Shown: positions 48,244 to 57,833, numbered from the stretch's first letter. The stretch is 64,000 nt of DNA from Granulosicoccaceae bacterium (GCA_020629835.1 JAHDCO010000003.1:97852-161851), one strand, 5' to 3'. Translations and numbers: made by a program. The notes: generated from the sequence alone by a model not told the origin.

Positions 48244-48887
48244 GCGACTCAACCACCCCACAGCATCTCTTTTCAGTTCAACGCTGGCGCGAGGGCGTTT
48301 GGGACAGAAACCCCGCGCTGGTCATGTTGCTTGGCCTGTGTCCTTTACTGGCGGTCAGCAACACCGCAATCAATGGATTCACCTTAGCACTGGCAACGCT
48401 ACTGACGCTGTGCGTTTCCAATGGCGTGGTGGCCGCTTTCCGGCATCGGTTGGTCACGACGGTTCGAATACCGATGACCGTACTCATCATTGCAGGCACA
48501 GTAACGATAATTGAACAGTTATTGCTGGCCTACGCTACGCCCATCCATCGATCGTTGGGCTTATTTTTACCGTTGATCGTGACAAACTGTCTGATACTCG
48601 GTAGAGCGGAAGTCTATGCGCGCAATCACGGAGTTGCGGACGCACTGATTGATGGCCTGATCATGGGCGTAGGCTTTGGCATCGTTTTAATCGTGTTGGG
48701 TGCACTGCGCGAGTGGTTGGGGGGCGCCTTGTTGATTGCCCTGCTTCCTCCCGGGGCTTTTATCCTGGTGGGCTTACTGTTAGCTCTAAAAAACGCCATT
48801 GACCACTATGGGGTTTCAGCGACAAAGAAAATGGCTGGAGCCAATCATTCCTCCGCATTATCCACTGCCCGGAACTCTAAGGATTAG
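48240..48887 (+). CDS. rsxE: Rnf/Rsx electron transport complex subunit E
   Basis: RsxE is a membrane subunit homologous to RsxA. The 215-residue protein has six predicted membrane segments, NPALVMLLGLCPLLAVSN and LFLPLIVTNCLILGRAE with the conserved cysteines, and GLIMGVGFGIVLIVLGALRE. Its ATG overlaps rsxG by 4 bases. DUF1841 follows after 6 bases. Confidence 0.96.
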   Translation: MSDSTTPQHLFSVQRWREGVWDRNPALVMLLGLCPLLAVSNTAINGFTLALATLLTLCVSNGVVAAFRHRLVTTVRIPMTVLIIAGTVTIIEQLLLAYATPIHRSLGLFLPLIVTNCLILGRAEVYARNHGVADALIDGLIMGVGFGIVLIVLGALREWLGGALLIALLPPGAFILVGLLLALKNAIDHYGVSATKKMAGANHSSALSTARNSKD

Positions 48888-48893
48888 CACCGC

Positions 48894-49322
48894 ATGTTAT
48901 TCAGCGATGACAGAAAACAGCTCAGAGATCAGTTTCGGCAAGCGTGGAAGAAGAAGCTGGCCAACGAGCACCTTGAACCCTTAGAAAAGCAAATCGCCAC
49001 GCTCATCGAAGAACACCCGTGGTATCACCCCCTGATGGTGCAAGACGATGACGTGCTCGATCAAGACTTCACATCTGAACACGCGGACGAGAATCCGTTT
49101 TTGCATCTGTCACTCCATTTGGCACTACGCGAACAGGTGGGCACAGACCGGCCGGCCGGCATACGCAGCTTAACGCGATCCTTACTTTTGAAATATCAAG
49201 ACGGCCATGAAGTGGAACACAAGATGATGGAATGCCTGGCCGTATTTTTATGGGACGCGCAACGCCAGGGTGTTGCCCCTGACGAAGCGGCGTATCTAGA
49301 GCGGCTAAAAGCGTTGTTATAA
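48894..49322 (+). CDS. DUF1841 family protein
   Basis: A 142-residue soluble protein that matches the DUF1841 pattern: LFSDDRKQLRDQFRQAWKK at the start, then NPFLHLSLHLALREQVGTDR and HEVEHKMMECLAVFLWDAQR. The His and Glu residues of the last segments could bind metal. The function is unknown. It follows rsxE by 6 bases and is likely in the same transcript, an association seen in other gammaproteobacteria as I recall. Confidence 0.88.
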   Translation: MLFSDDRKQLRDQFRQAWKKKLANEHLEPLEKQIATLIEEHPWYHPLMVQDDDVLDQDFTSEHADENPFLHLSLHLALREQVGTDRPAGIRSLTRSLLLKYQDGHEVEHKMMECLAVFLWDAQRQGVAPDEAAYLERLKALL

Positions 49323-49326
49323 AAGT

Positions 49327-49545
49327 TTAGTCATTGCGCCACTTTAACTGGAACTCAATCTCTTCCTCGCCGTCCTCACGTTCGTGTTCGATATTGAACG
49401 TGGCCCTTACGGGAACGTAGATCCGTTCACCGGCAATTTGTATCTCAAATCTTTCACCCGATTCCAACGCATCAGCCAGTCGTCGTAGTTTTGATACAAA
49501 CTCTGCGGTGGAATACTCTTTTTCTATGTCTCTTTCGTCTTTCAC
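49327..49545 (-). CDS. Amphi-Trp domain protein
   Basis: A 72-residue protein matching the amphi-Trp domain: EFVSKLRRLADALESGE, then FEIQIAGERIYVPVRATF, and an acidic stretch before the end FQLKWRND with the conserved Trp. The function is unknown; similar small proteins occur alone in many bacteria and archaea. Its stop lies 4 bases from the end of the convergent DUF1841 gene. Confidence 0.82.
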   Translation of the reverse strand: MKDERDIEKEYSTAEFVSKLRRLADALESGERFEIQIAGERIYVPVRATFNIEHEREDGEEEIEFQLKWRND

Positions 49546-49712
49546 GATTAGTTACGATGACCCATGGAGACAACAACATAGCACCGCAGGTGGCATGAGT
49601 CATGGGTCCCTGCACTGAGCAAGTGGTTTCAAACGAGCTGGTAATAAACACCGTCATCAGGGTATGGCGATCTTGCGCTACCCGACTACATTGTTACCAC
49701 CCGTATTGACCC

Positions 49713-50873
49713 CTACGACCCATCTAACCTATCCATAACGTTCTGCAGTTCGAATGTGATCGTGTCGAAGGGTGATTCATCAGATCCTGTCGTTGATTCA
49801 CTGGATGAATTATCCAACACCACCAGGAGTTCATCGTCAGCAAAATCTCGGTATAGATAACTACTAAAACCTTGCCAAAGGCCCGTGTGTTCAACTGCGT
49901 TTTCAGAATGTATTACCCAACCAAAGCCATAACCGGTTTCCGAACCGTCATTCAATCGTCCGGAGCGATACGCCACGCCATAGACATCAACCGGCAGCAA
50001 AACACCCTCGTTTAACGCGTTGTGCCAGCGATACAAATCCAGGGCACTTGAATAAACGGCCCCATCCCCAACCACGCCATCGAAAACGTTTAGGTCATGC
50101 GGTATTTTTTTCTTAATGAACAGGGCTGGACGGTTTTTGTAACCGAAAACGCGATTCCTTGGCTCTTCGGAAGAGAGCAGGTTAAAAACCTGTGTATCGT
50201 CCATTCCTAGGGGTTCAAAGATAGTGTTCTGCATAAACTGCTCAAACGATTGACCCGATACTCGTTCGGCAATCTCGGCAAGTAGCACATAACCTGTGTT
50301 GCTGTAATCAAACTCATCACCAGGCGTGAAGTAGAGCTCAGGCTTTTGTTGACGAAACAAAGCAAGCATGTCGTCTACTGTAAAAATACTACCTTCTTCT
50401 ATATACTCGGATGCTAAACCAATGTAGTCAGGCATCCCTGAGGTGTGATGTAACAGATGCTGAACGGTGACTCCTTCATAAAAATCTAATTCGGGGATCC
50501 AATCCCCGAGGTCATCGTCATAGGAAAGCTGTGATTCGTGTTCTAACAACACAATTGCTAACGCTGTAAACGGTTTTGAAACCGACGCCAGATTAAACGA
50601 AGAATTTTTCGTTAAGGGTTTTACCGCGTCGCTGCTGTGGAATCCGTAAGATTTTGCAAAGCGTATGTCTCCATCCTTAGCTATCAGTACGGTTCCGTTA
50701 AATTTGTCAGCCTTATGAACACGAAGTAGCCAGTCGTCCAAACGGGCCAGGGTTTTCTGGTCTGATACATAGGGCCCCAGATTTGCAGACGGCATCTGTG
50801 CAGTTACAGAAACTGGCAGAAGGATACAAAGACTACCCAGTAACACAGCTACACGTAGTATTTTATTCACCAC
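49713..50873 (-). CDS. Class C beta-lactamase-related serine hydrolase (exported)
   Basis: A 386-residue penicillin-binding-protein-like hydrolase. An N-terminal signal (VAVLLGSLCILLPVSVTAQ) is followed by the SxxK motif in ASVSKPFTAL (about residues 96-105), the YxN motif in YSNTGY (about 195) and a HTG triad near HTGLWQGFSS (about 335). Relatives include esterases, D-aminopeptidases and AmpC, so antibiotic hydrolysis should not be assumed. It stands alone, with gaps of more than 130 bases on both sides. Confidence 0.87.
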   Translation of the reverse strand: MVNKILRVAVLLGSLCILLPVSVTAQMPSANLGPYVSDQKTLARLDDWLLRVHKADKFNGTVLIAKDGDIRFAKSYGFHSSDAVKPLTKNSSFNLASVSKPFTALAIVLLEHESQLSYDDDLGDWIPELDFYEGVTVQHLLHHTSGMPDYIGLASEYIEEGSIFTVDDMLALFRQQKPELYFTPGDEFDYSNTGYVLLAEIAERVSGQSFEQFMQNTIFEPLGMDDTQVFNLLSSEEPRNRVFGYKNRPALFIKKKIPHDLNVFDGVVGDGAVYSSALDLYRWHNALNEGVLLPVDVYGVAYRSGRLNDGSETGYGFGWVIHSENAVEHTGLWQGFSSYLYRDFADDELLVVLDNSSSESTTGSDESPFDTITFELQNVMDRLDGS

Positions 50874-50925
50874 ATTTCACCAGCAATGCACCGGAGGAAA
50901 CACCGGGGCAAACACCTGCAAAACA

Positions 50926-50955
50926 CCCGGAAAAACACCCGGAAAATCACCTAAC
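50926..50955. repeat. Short direct repeat (aaaacacccgg)
   Basis: Two adjacent copies of about 13 bases based on aaaacacccggaa lie in the gap between the serine hydrolase and SnoaL-like genes, with related acaccgg and acacctg sequences nearby. It looks like short A/C-rich slippage sequence with no known role. Confidence 0.5.
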
Positions 50956-51009
50956 AATATACCTGGCAACAAACCGCCAAGCCCTGAGTTTTGCCCCCCC
51001 CTCCACGCT

Positions 51010-51429
51010 CTACATCCAACCAAGCTCTTTCATGGCCCAAGGTGCGTTCCAAATCTTCACCATGTGCTCCACTTTACCTTGCTCGTTCATTTGAACGGCA
51101 TAGACGTAATGCGATGCGGTCGATTTGCCGGTTGGCGGCACTGGCCCGCCGTCACCGGTGTGCTTACCGTGATAAGTCGCATAGAACAGCGCTGTGCGGG
51201 TAGTTTCATCGTAGCTGGATGCGTGCAATTCGTAAGAACCCTCGGGTGATATCACGGTACCGAACCCGTGCATCCAATCGCAATAGCCTTGTACCGTATC
51301 AATGTCCACCAAGGGCTCGCTTTGTGCCGAAAACGTTGCCCCTTCAGCAACATATTCTTTACAGCCTTCCCAGCCCAAAGGAGTTTCGCAGGCCTCAAAA
51401 AATTTACTCGCCACCTCAAATGAATTCAT
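51010..51429 (-). CDS. SnoaL/NTF2-like protein
   Basis: A 139-residue NTF2-fold protein with FEVASKFFEACETPLGWEG at the start and YELHASSYDETTRTALFYAT in the sheet. Such proteins are small-molecule isomerases, cyclases or binding proteins; no catalytic residues were assigned. The ATG at 51429 is chosen because GGAG lies 8 bases upstream; a TTG five codons earlier overlaps it. A single-gene unit. Confidence 0.75.
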   Translation of the reverse strand: MNSFEVASKFFEACETPLGWEGCKEYVAEGATFSAQSEPLVDIDTVQGYCDWMHGFGTVISPEGSYELHASSYDETTRTALFYATYHGKHTGDGGPVPPTGKSTASHYVYAVQMNEQGKVEHMVKIWNAPWAMKELGWM

Positions 51430-51761
51430 AGTCTTAAGCTCCAAGAAGAAATCTGCACAATTCAGCCTATTATTAACACACTGAGTAGAGCTTTAGGTCA
51501 AGTCATTACCGAGTGGTGAAACTGGTTTTTTCATGCGCCCTTCCCGAACAGGAAAATCCAGAAACACACCATGTTCGAGCCCAAACCGTCCTGCGGTCGG
51601 TTGGGGCTGAAAATTGCTTGGATATCTTTTTCCGACAATGTTCTAATCTAGTGCAACACCTTCCCACATCCCCACAAACAGGCCGCTTAAGCAACCGAGT
51701 CAGGTGATGTATCGCCGTTTGTAAGCCACCAACCTAACTCGATGCAAAAAGGATTCTAGAC
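51430..51761. other. 332-base gap upstream of the glutamate dehydrogenase gene
   Basis: No supported gene. It must hold the promoters of the divergent SnoaL-like and glutamate dehydrogenase genes. An imperfect hairpin (AGCCCAAACCG at 51578; CGGTCGGTTGGGGCT ending 51608) lies about 155 bases before the dehydrogenase start and could be a leader stem. AAAAAGGA lies about 10 bases before the ATG at 51762. Open frames in this stretch are short and lack motifs. Confidence 0.5.
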
Positions 51762-54743
51762 ATGTCATCTTCCACAGATTCTGTCGCCGACACCATTCAA
51801 TCAACACTCAACGATTTTCAAACGCAGGCTGAACGGAACCTGGCCTGGATTCAGAGTGAGATGAGCCCATACTTTCTGAATCTCAATAAGGAAGAAGTGG
51901 ATGCACTGACGCTACTAACGCTGAGTCTGCATAAAATGGAGACGTTGGAGAGAATCACGTTATTGGATCGAGAGTCGCGCTTGATGATTGCGCAACTTTC
52001 CTCAGAAGGCTCTGTGTACAGAACCTTGAGCGAGCTCCCTGAGAAGCCACTTCAGTACGCTGAAATAACGACATCCTTTAATTCCTTACCCGGCAGCGAC
52101 CATGCCATGGAAACCCTACGCTGTGACTTCCAGGTAACAGAAGATGAGGGGACCACAGGAAAAGCTGTCGTATCCGTGCCCGATGCACTCCGGTCAGAAA
52201 TATTTAAGCATGTAAAACAGGGTCTACCGGATATTGCGGAAAAACGCATTCACGGGGCGATCGATGTTTTCATCGATAGTTACGCGGATTATGTACTGAC
52301 GTCTCCTCCTCTGCGTGTTGCACGCGTTGTCCGCCTGTACCTCAACACCCAGCGTAACGGGGGTATCTACTTAAATGTGGAAGACACTGAATACAAAGAG
52401 ACACGCGTATCGTTTGGAGTAACCAATCCTCCGCATTCCGGGTTTCTACAACAAGTCATCGAAGTGTTCCGACGACTGGAAATCGGAGTAAGACGGGCGT
52501 ATCACCTAAGTGTGAAAAATTCCATAACCCCGTACTTTCTGGCAACCTTCTACGTTAAACCCAATAACAAATCTGACTTAGCGGTAAATTCGCCACTGTA
52601 TACCAATCTTCAGCTGGAGCTCTACAGCACGCAAATTACCTCTACAACTGCCCCCAGTTACGCAAAACTGATCAGACTGGGCATTATGAGTGGCCCTGAC
52701 TCTACGCTGATTTCCGCCATGATCGGGTTCTGCCATACCAACCTTGCACACAATGCACCGCAAATCTACGAGCGCGACAATATAACCCGAGCTTTTTTAA
52801 ACAACCCAAGTGTCAGCCTAGCGCTCGTTGAGTTGTTCTATACACGCTTTGATCCAAACCTTACCGATCGCGAGACGGCTTATACCGAAAAACTTCAAAG
52901 CGCTCGTGACCTGGTTGATAACTTTAACTCGGGACGGCGAATCATCGATAATCTGCGCCGAGTCGTATTTCGGTGTGCGCTGTCATTTATCTCAAATTGT
53001 CTAAAAACAAATTTCTTTGTTATCGAAAAACATGCGCTGAGTTTTCGATTGGATCCTGCGTATCTAGAAGAACTCGATTCAAACTTAACTGAAAACCTCC
53101 CAACCGAGCGCCCTTTTCGAATTACCTTTTTCTCCGGCAGGCGTGGCAGTGGATTCCATATCGGTTTTTCCGATATCGCGCGAGGGGGTTGGCGAACCGT
53201 CATTACGCAAAGCGACGATGATTACGCGAACAACGCCAGCACATTGTTCAAGGAAAACTATGTACTAGCCCATACGCAACACCTGAAGAATAAGGATATT
53301 TACGAAGGTGGCTCCAAGATGGTGGCAATCTTGAACATTGATCCAAGAACAACCTCTGAGCAACGGGAACAATATCTGTACAAGCTTCAACAGGCATTCG
53401 CGAATGCTTTTCTGGATCTGTTTGTAACCGACGACACCGGTCGCGCTAAAGACCCACGAGTGGTGGACTACTACGGGCAAGCGGAGCCGATAGAGCTGGG
53501 CCCTGATGAGAATATGCACAATGTCATGATCGAGCGTATGGCTCGCTTGGCGGAGCGTCGCGGTTACCTGTTGGGTAAGGGCATCATGTCAAGTAAAGCC
53601 ATCGGCATTAATCACAAGGAATATGGCGTAACGTCCATCGGCGTTATTCGGTTTGCTGAGGTCACCATGAACGCCATGGGTATCGATATGCATGCCGATC
53701 CCTTTAGTGTGAAATTTACCGGCGGCCCCAACGGCGATGTCGCCGGAAACGGTATGCGTCTACTGCTAGAGCGTTGCCCAAAAGTAGCAATTAAACTGAT
53801 TGTGGACGGTACCGGCGCACTTTACGACCCACAAGGCTTGGATCGTGATGCCTTATCGGCCATCGTTTTATCCAGTGATATCGAAGGCTATGACCCAGCC
53901 GCATTACATACCGGTGGATTTATTCTTTATCGTTTAAAAACTCGCAAACAAGGCATCAGCGACGTTTACAAAAAACTAACTATGACCGACTCGGGATTAC
54001 AGGAGGAATGGGTTTCAACCGATAACTTTAATAAGACGTTCGGCAGTTTAATTTTCACGGTAGAAACCGACTTATTCATTCCTGCAGGCGGCCGACCTGA
54101 AACCATCAGTAACAGTAACGTAGATCGCTACTTTAATTCAGAAGGCACCCCCAGCTCGCAGGTGATTGTGGAAGGCGCCAACTCTTTTATTACTCCCACT
54201 GCACGACAAACTCTACAACAACGTGGGGTTGTTATCATGCGCGACGCGTCTGCTAACAAATGCGGGGTAATTTCATCGTCTTACGAGATCATTGCCAACC
54301 TACTGTTTTCAGATAAAGAATTTTTAACTCACAAAAATGAGTACGTCAGCGATGTCATCGATATCTTAAATGAGATGGCTGAAGTTGAAGCCAACGCCAT
54401 CATACGAAAGCACCGTGAACTGGATGGCAGTCAGTCGTACACAGACATCTCAAACCTACTTAGCCGAGAAATCAACGCACATTACGCACGGATGTACGAT
54501 TATTTCGAGTCCAACCCGGAACAGTTAACCTTACCCTTGCAGCAAAAAGCGATGCTTGCACATATGCCTAAAATTGTTCGAGACTCCGAAGACTTCAGCA
54601 ACCGTCTGCAAACAAACTTACCCGACAAAGTAAAATTTGCAATATTGGCCAGCAAGCTTGCGTCTGGGATGGTTTATACGGGTGACGATTCAAGTTTGTA
54701 CGGTGACATTATTGCTGCACAACTGAACCGAGTTACACACTAG
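51762..54743 (+). CDS. NAD-specific glutamate dehydrogenase, large (about 115 kDa) type
   Basis: Oxidative deamination of glutamate to 2-oxoglutarate with NAD+. The 993-residue protein is larger than hexameric GDH (about 450) and smaller than the 180-kDa bacterial GDH (about 1600), close to the yeast Gdh2 class. An N-terminal regulatory region of about 450 residues precedes the catalytic domain with SDIARGGWRTVITQSDDDYA, YEGGSKMVAILN (substrate lysine region), FTGGPNGDVAGNGMRLLLER (nucleotide fold) and EGANSFITPTARQ. It would feed the TCA operon with 2-oxoglutarate during amino-acid growth. Confidence 0.9.
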   Translation: MSSSTDSVADTIQSTLNDFQTQAERNLAWIQSEMSPYFLNLNKEEVDALTLLTLSLHKMETLERITLLDRESRLMIAQLSSEGSVYRTLSELPEKPLQYAEITTSFNSLPGSDHAMETLRCDFQVTEDEGTTGKAVVSVPDALRSEIFKHVKQGLPDIAEKRIHGAIDVFIDSYADYVLTSPPLRVARVVRLYLNTQRNGGIYLNVEDTEYKETRVSFGVTNPPHSGFLQQVIEVFRRLEIGVRRAYHLSVKNSITPYFLATFYVKPNNKSDLAVNSPLYTNLQLELYSTQITSTTAPSYAKLIRLGIMSGPDSTLISAMIGFCHTNLAHNAPQIYERDNITRAFLNNPSVSLALVELFYTRFDPNLTDRETAYTEKLQSARDLVDNFNSGRRIIDNLRRVVFRCALSFISNCLKTNFFVIEKHALSFRLDPAYLEELDSNLTENLPTERPFRITFFSGRRGSGFHIGFSDIARGGWRTVITQSDDDYANNASTLFKENYVLAHTQHLKNKDIYEGGSKMVAILNIDPRTTSEQREQYLYKLQQAFANAFLDLFVTDDTGRAKDPRVVDYYGQAEPIELGPDENMHNVMIERMARLAERRGYLLGKGIMSSKAIGINHKEYGVTSIGVIRFAEVTMNAMGIDMHADPFSVKFTGGPNGDVAGNGMRLLLERCPKVAIKLIVDGTGALYDPQGLDRDALSAIVLSSDIEGYDPAALHTGGFILYRLKTRKQGISDVYKKLTMTDSGLQEEWVSTDNFNKTFGSLIFTVETDLFIPAGGRPETISNSNVDRYFNSEGTPSSQVIVEGANSFITPTARQTLQQRGVVIMRDASANKCGVISSSYEIIANLLFSDKEFLTHKNEYVSDVIDILNEMAEVEANAIIRKHRELDGSQSYTDISNLLSREINAHYARMYDYFESNPEQLTLPLQQKAMLAHMPKIVRDSEDFSNRLQTNLPDKVKFAILASKLASGMVYTGDDSSLYGDIIAAQLNRVTH

Positions 54744-54831
54744 GGCTTTGGCTCAACACATAGAATCATCGAGTAACCAGAAAACGTTTCTGAACGCCGA
54801 CAACTCGGTATAGGTAAGTGTATTAACGAAA

Positions 54832-55071
54832 TTAATCCGCTCTAAGCTGTTCAAACAATTGGTCTTTAAGCGTTCGACGTTCGTGTTTCAGCTCTCGCAT
54901 ATCGGCATCTGAGATTGGGGATCCGTCCAGCTCAAGCTCTCGAATTTGGGCATCCAGAGCATCGTACCGATCACACTGTTTGCCAAACTCCGGATTGGCT
55001 TTTTTGAGCGACTGCACTTTCTCTGCATACTCTGGAAATTCATGCAGAATCGAATGGTCTTCTCCGAGCAT
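54832..55071 (-). CDS. YdcH-like small protein (DUF465)
   Basis: A 79-residue helical protein with the DUF465 pattern: LGEDHSILHEFPEYAEKV then FGKQCDRYDALDAQIRELE, and a basic HERRTLKDQLFEQL end. The function is unknown. It is a single gene between the glutamate dehydrogenase and 2OG-oxygenase genes. Confidence 0.88.
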   Translation of the reverse strand: MLGEDHSILHEFPEYAEKVQSLKKANPEFGKQCDRYDALDAQIRELELDGSPISDADMRELKHERRTLKDQLFEQLRAD

Positions 55072-55292
55072 AATTCCTACCTACTCAACTGATGGTGTGG
55101 ATTTAATTCTACCCGCTGTTGTGCTTGAATCATCGTTTGGGATTATTTGGAATTGGCGAAAACAGAACTCACAAATCGTGTGTTTAACTGGTCTGCCTTA
55201 CCACTTACATTGCTGACATTAGCGGCCGAGCAGCCCGTCAGGCCTGCCGATCGGTTATCCGTAACCACCTAACACTACAGCGAATTATCACT

Positions 55293-56204
55293 ATGACCAG
55301 TAATGCATTGTCGATGGCCCGTTCAATCGAACGGCCTACAAGAAACGCCATGCTTCAAAGGGACCCTTCCGTTCACCGGTTTTGGATGGAGAACCGACAC
55401 CTATTTGGTGACGCCTGGGCAGAATGGGAAGCGTCTAACAGCGAAGACCTTAACGTTCTGAGTAGCAGTCTATACGACGATAAGCTACGCACCGCAGTAG
55501 AGAGCGCCTGGGATGACCCGAGCAAAGAGACCGCCGTACGTGATCTTTGGAAGGAAGTATTCCCCGGTGTGTACGAAGCGCAGTTTTTCAATCCAGAACG
55601 CTTAGCGGTGTTAAGAACGTACCTCGACCATGTGGCGAACGCAGAGATCCCTCTGCGACCACCCTACGGAATTTCACTCAACCGGGGCGGGGCTATGTTG
55701 GACAGCCGTTCTGAGGGTTACTTGGCAGCGCCAAATTTTCAGGCGTTTTACCAGAACCTCATGAACGCCTACATGCGACCCATTTCAAGAATGCTCTTTC
55801 CAGATATTGTCGGCTACGACTCACAAACGTTTGGCTTCTCTATTCAATGGCAACCGGATACCGACACCTCGTTGCGAGCACATACTGATGCATCGTCGGT
55901 TACGTTGAACATAAACCTGAATCTGCCAGACGAGGCGTTTTCAGGTTCTGGCGTTCGCTTTTTTGACCGCGAAACCCAGCAGATTAGTGAACTAACTTTT
56001 GCTCCTGGCACCGCACTGATACATCACGGCAGCGTGCCACACGAATCGATGCCGATAACCGAGGGCGAACGTTCAAATTTTGTATTGTGGTTGTACGGTG
56101 AATCCGGGGCCATACCGCAACCTCAACGGGCACCGGAAGCAATCAGCGCAGAGGAACGATGGAGTGTACCGACCGTGGGCAGTGATGGTTTTGCACCCTT
56201 CTAA
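55293..56204 (+). CDS. 2-oxoglutarate/Fe(II)-dependent oxygenase
   Basis: A 303-residue double-stranded beta-helix oxygenase. RAHTDASSVTLNINL gives His197 and Asp199 of the iron site; HGSVPHESMPITEGERSNF gives the third ligand His250 and the 2-oxoglutarate-binding Arg260, ten residues on. The fold resembles prolyl hydroxylase-type enzymes (SGSGVRFF, GTALIHHGS). The first 110 residues are helical and family-specific. The substrate is unknown. It converges on the sulfotransferase gene. Confidence 0.85.
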   Translation: MTSNALSMARSIERPTRNAMLQRDPSVHRFWMENRHLFGDAWAEWEASNSEDLNVLSSSLYDDKLRTAVESAWDDPSKETAVRDLWKEVFPGVYEAQFFNPERLAVLRTYLDHVANAEIPLRPPYGISLNRGGAMLDSRSEGYLAAPNFQAFYQNLMNAYMRPISRMLFPDIVGYDSQTFGFSIQWQPDTDTSLRAHTDASSVTLNINLNLPDEAFSGSGVRFFDRETQQISELTFAPGTALIHHGSVPHESMPITEGERSNFVLWLYGESGAIPQPQRAPEAISAEERWSVPTVGSDGFAPF

Positions 56205-56262
56205 TTACAATGACTGATCTATTTACAATGGCTGACTTAAGTATTGTGCTTGGGTCAGCCAG

Positions 56263-57003
56263 TTAGGGTAACGTTCGATGTTGGTACAAGCGCTCGTAGT
56301 GCGGCTTCATTCTTCGATAGACTTGCTGCACCCGTTGCGGCGTTGCATCCAGATCCACATAACGTCGTTGCTGACGTTGCAACCCCGTGGACTCTCTTAA
56401 GTTCTTATGAAATGAGCCACCGTCCCACCAACTGTAATCTTCAGTCTGCGCACCAGGTTCCCAGCTTAAGGCACTTTCCATGTAGTCGATATTCACCGCC
56501 TCGCAGAACCTAGCTACCATTTCCTTCGGATTTTCCAACAAATCATCACTATCGAAAACAAACGGAGCTTTGCCGTGCAACGCACTGAGCAAATCAAATA
56601 ACGCACGTTGCTCTGGAAAGCCGACTTCGCCCTCATGAAAATCCGGCCATTTGTCGTACATCGATGTGATAGTCAGTGCCGGATCACGGATTAAAAACGC
56701 GTGCGTGAAATGAGATAGGAATGTCTCATCCCACATATGGCTAATGTAATGTGGGAAGTCTTTAATAAATACCGGGCCTCGTTCAGCGCGTTGTTGAATG
56801 TCTTCCCAAGTGCTTTGTAAGGTAAGCCCTGGCGTGACTTTATCGCCCTCCTTAAAGCGCTGCCACAAAGGCTCTTCACCCTGGTACCAGGCTTCGCCAA
56901 ACGGTTCATGTAAGCAGTCTAAATCACCTCGTTGACGCATCATCCATTCAAATGCCGTCGAGGTCGAACGCGGAACAGCCCAAAGCGCAATAATCGGGTG
57001 CAT
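56263..57003 (-). CDS. Sulfotransferase-family protein
   Basis: A 246-residue protein of the PAPS-dependent sulfotransferase fold. WAVPRSTSTAFEWMM (residues 8-22) is the 5'-phosphosulfate loop, and AFLIRDPALTITSMY (about 103-117) the 3'-phosphate motif. CLHEPFGEAWYQG near 30 is typical of a subgroup found with amino-acid or small-molecule enzymes. The acceptor is unknown. The ATG overlaps the stop of the maleate-isomerase-like gene by one base (TAATG), so the two are translationally coupled. Confidence 0.82.
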   Translation of the reverse strand: MHPIIALWAVPRSTSTAFEWMMRQRGDLDCLHEPFGEAWYQGEEPLWQRFKEGDKVTPGLTLQSTWEDIQQRAERGPVFIKDFPHYISHMWDETFLSHFTHAFLIRDPALTITSMYDKWPDFHEGEVGFPEQRALFDLLSALHGKAPFVFDSDDLLENPKEMVARFCEAVNIDYMESALSWEPGAQTEDYSWWDGGSFHKNLRESTGLQRQQRRYVDLDATPQRVQQVYRRMKPHYERLYQHRTLP

Positions 57004-57833
57004 TACAGTCTACTCAGCAGTTGGCCACAGGGTTTGATCGGTGCAATACCCAGCGTTTTCATGATTCGCCAGTACAAAGCGGTGTCGTTGCACACCACCG
57101 GTTTTCCGAGTTTTGCCTCCAAGCTTTCTGTTTGATGCAGCATGCGTTGTGGTTGCCCATTTGGACCAGTTCTGAAATTACACATCCCCAAACCCAGGTA
57201 GGCATCTGCATCCGGGGCGTGTTCTGCAACATAAGTGAAGCTTTTCTCAGCTAAATCCCCGTCAAACACCCAACGACAATCATTAACCTGCTGCTGCGAA
57301 CTGAACCAGCCTTGATCAGCAAAATTTCCCGCCCAAACTACATCGAAGCCTGCTTCTTTCAAGAACCCTACTGTGCCATTCCACCAATCAGGCCAGTGGT
57401 ATAAACCGTTTACCGCAATTTTTTCCACGTTTAGTTCACGCAACGCCTCAACCATAGCGTAGCCCGCCATGTGCAGTGGGACACCGAACTTCTCTTCAAC
57501 ATCCTTACAAAAATCGCGAATGCCGTTTACACCTAACCCGCTGGCGTGCACCCAGTTGGATCCAACCTGCCCACAGACATCCGCGCCGTTGTTTGCCATA
57601 CACTGCGCGAAGGATTCCAGCATTTCAAATTTTTTATTGCGTTGCGATAACTGGTGCTTGTAGTCCGGTACGTGCAACATCCAGCCATGCACTCCAACAG
57701 TATCCGGGCTGATACTGGAAAAATCACTGGGTGCTGCATCCCAGTCATGTGGCGGACAAGTAAAACCAACTTGGTAAGGAAACAGCTTATGTTCTGATTT
57801 CCAAACATCGGGCATGTGGTACGGCTCAGCCAT
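57003..57833 (-). CDS. Aspartate/glutamate racemase-superfamily protein, maleate isomerase / arylmalonate decarboxylase-like
   Basis: A 276-residue two-domain protein similar to maleate cis-trans isomerase. GADVCGQVGSNWVHASGLG (about residues 81-99) and LGLGMCNFRTGPNGQP (about 210-225) supply two cysteines in the places of the catalytic pair of this superfamily. KIAVNGLYHWPDWWNGTVGF lies between. The ATG at 57833 is preferred since AGGAAA lies before it and the upstream extension is unlike the family. The substrate could be a dicarboxylate, malonate derivative or hydantoin. It is the upstream gene of a two-gene unit with the sulfotransferase. Confidence 0.78.
   Translation of the reverse strand: MAEPYHMPDVWKSEHKLFPYQVGFTCPPHDWDAAPSDFSSISPDTVGVHGWMLHVPDYKHQLSQRNKKFEMLESFAQCMANNGADVCGQVGSNWVHASGLGVNGIRDFCKDVEEKFGVPLHMAGYAMVEALRELNVEKIAVNGLYHWPDWWNGTVGFLKEAGFDVVWAGNFADQGWFSSQQQVNDCRWVFDGDLAEKSFTYVAEHAPDADAYLGLGMCNFRTGPNGQPQRMLHQTESLEAKLGKPVVCNDTALYWRIMKTLGIAPIKPCGQLLSRL

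Noticed and set aside
49713-50873. Antibiotic-resistance beta-lactamase
   Set aside because: The motifs fit the broad class-C-related serine hydrolase family, most of which are not antibiotic-hydrolysing; there is no resistance context.
55072-55292. tRNA or small RNA gene in the gap before the 2OG oxygenase
   Set aside because: No cloverleaf, conserved TTCGA loop or terminator is visible; the sequence looks like an ordinary promoter region.
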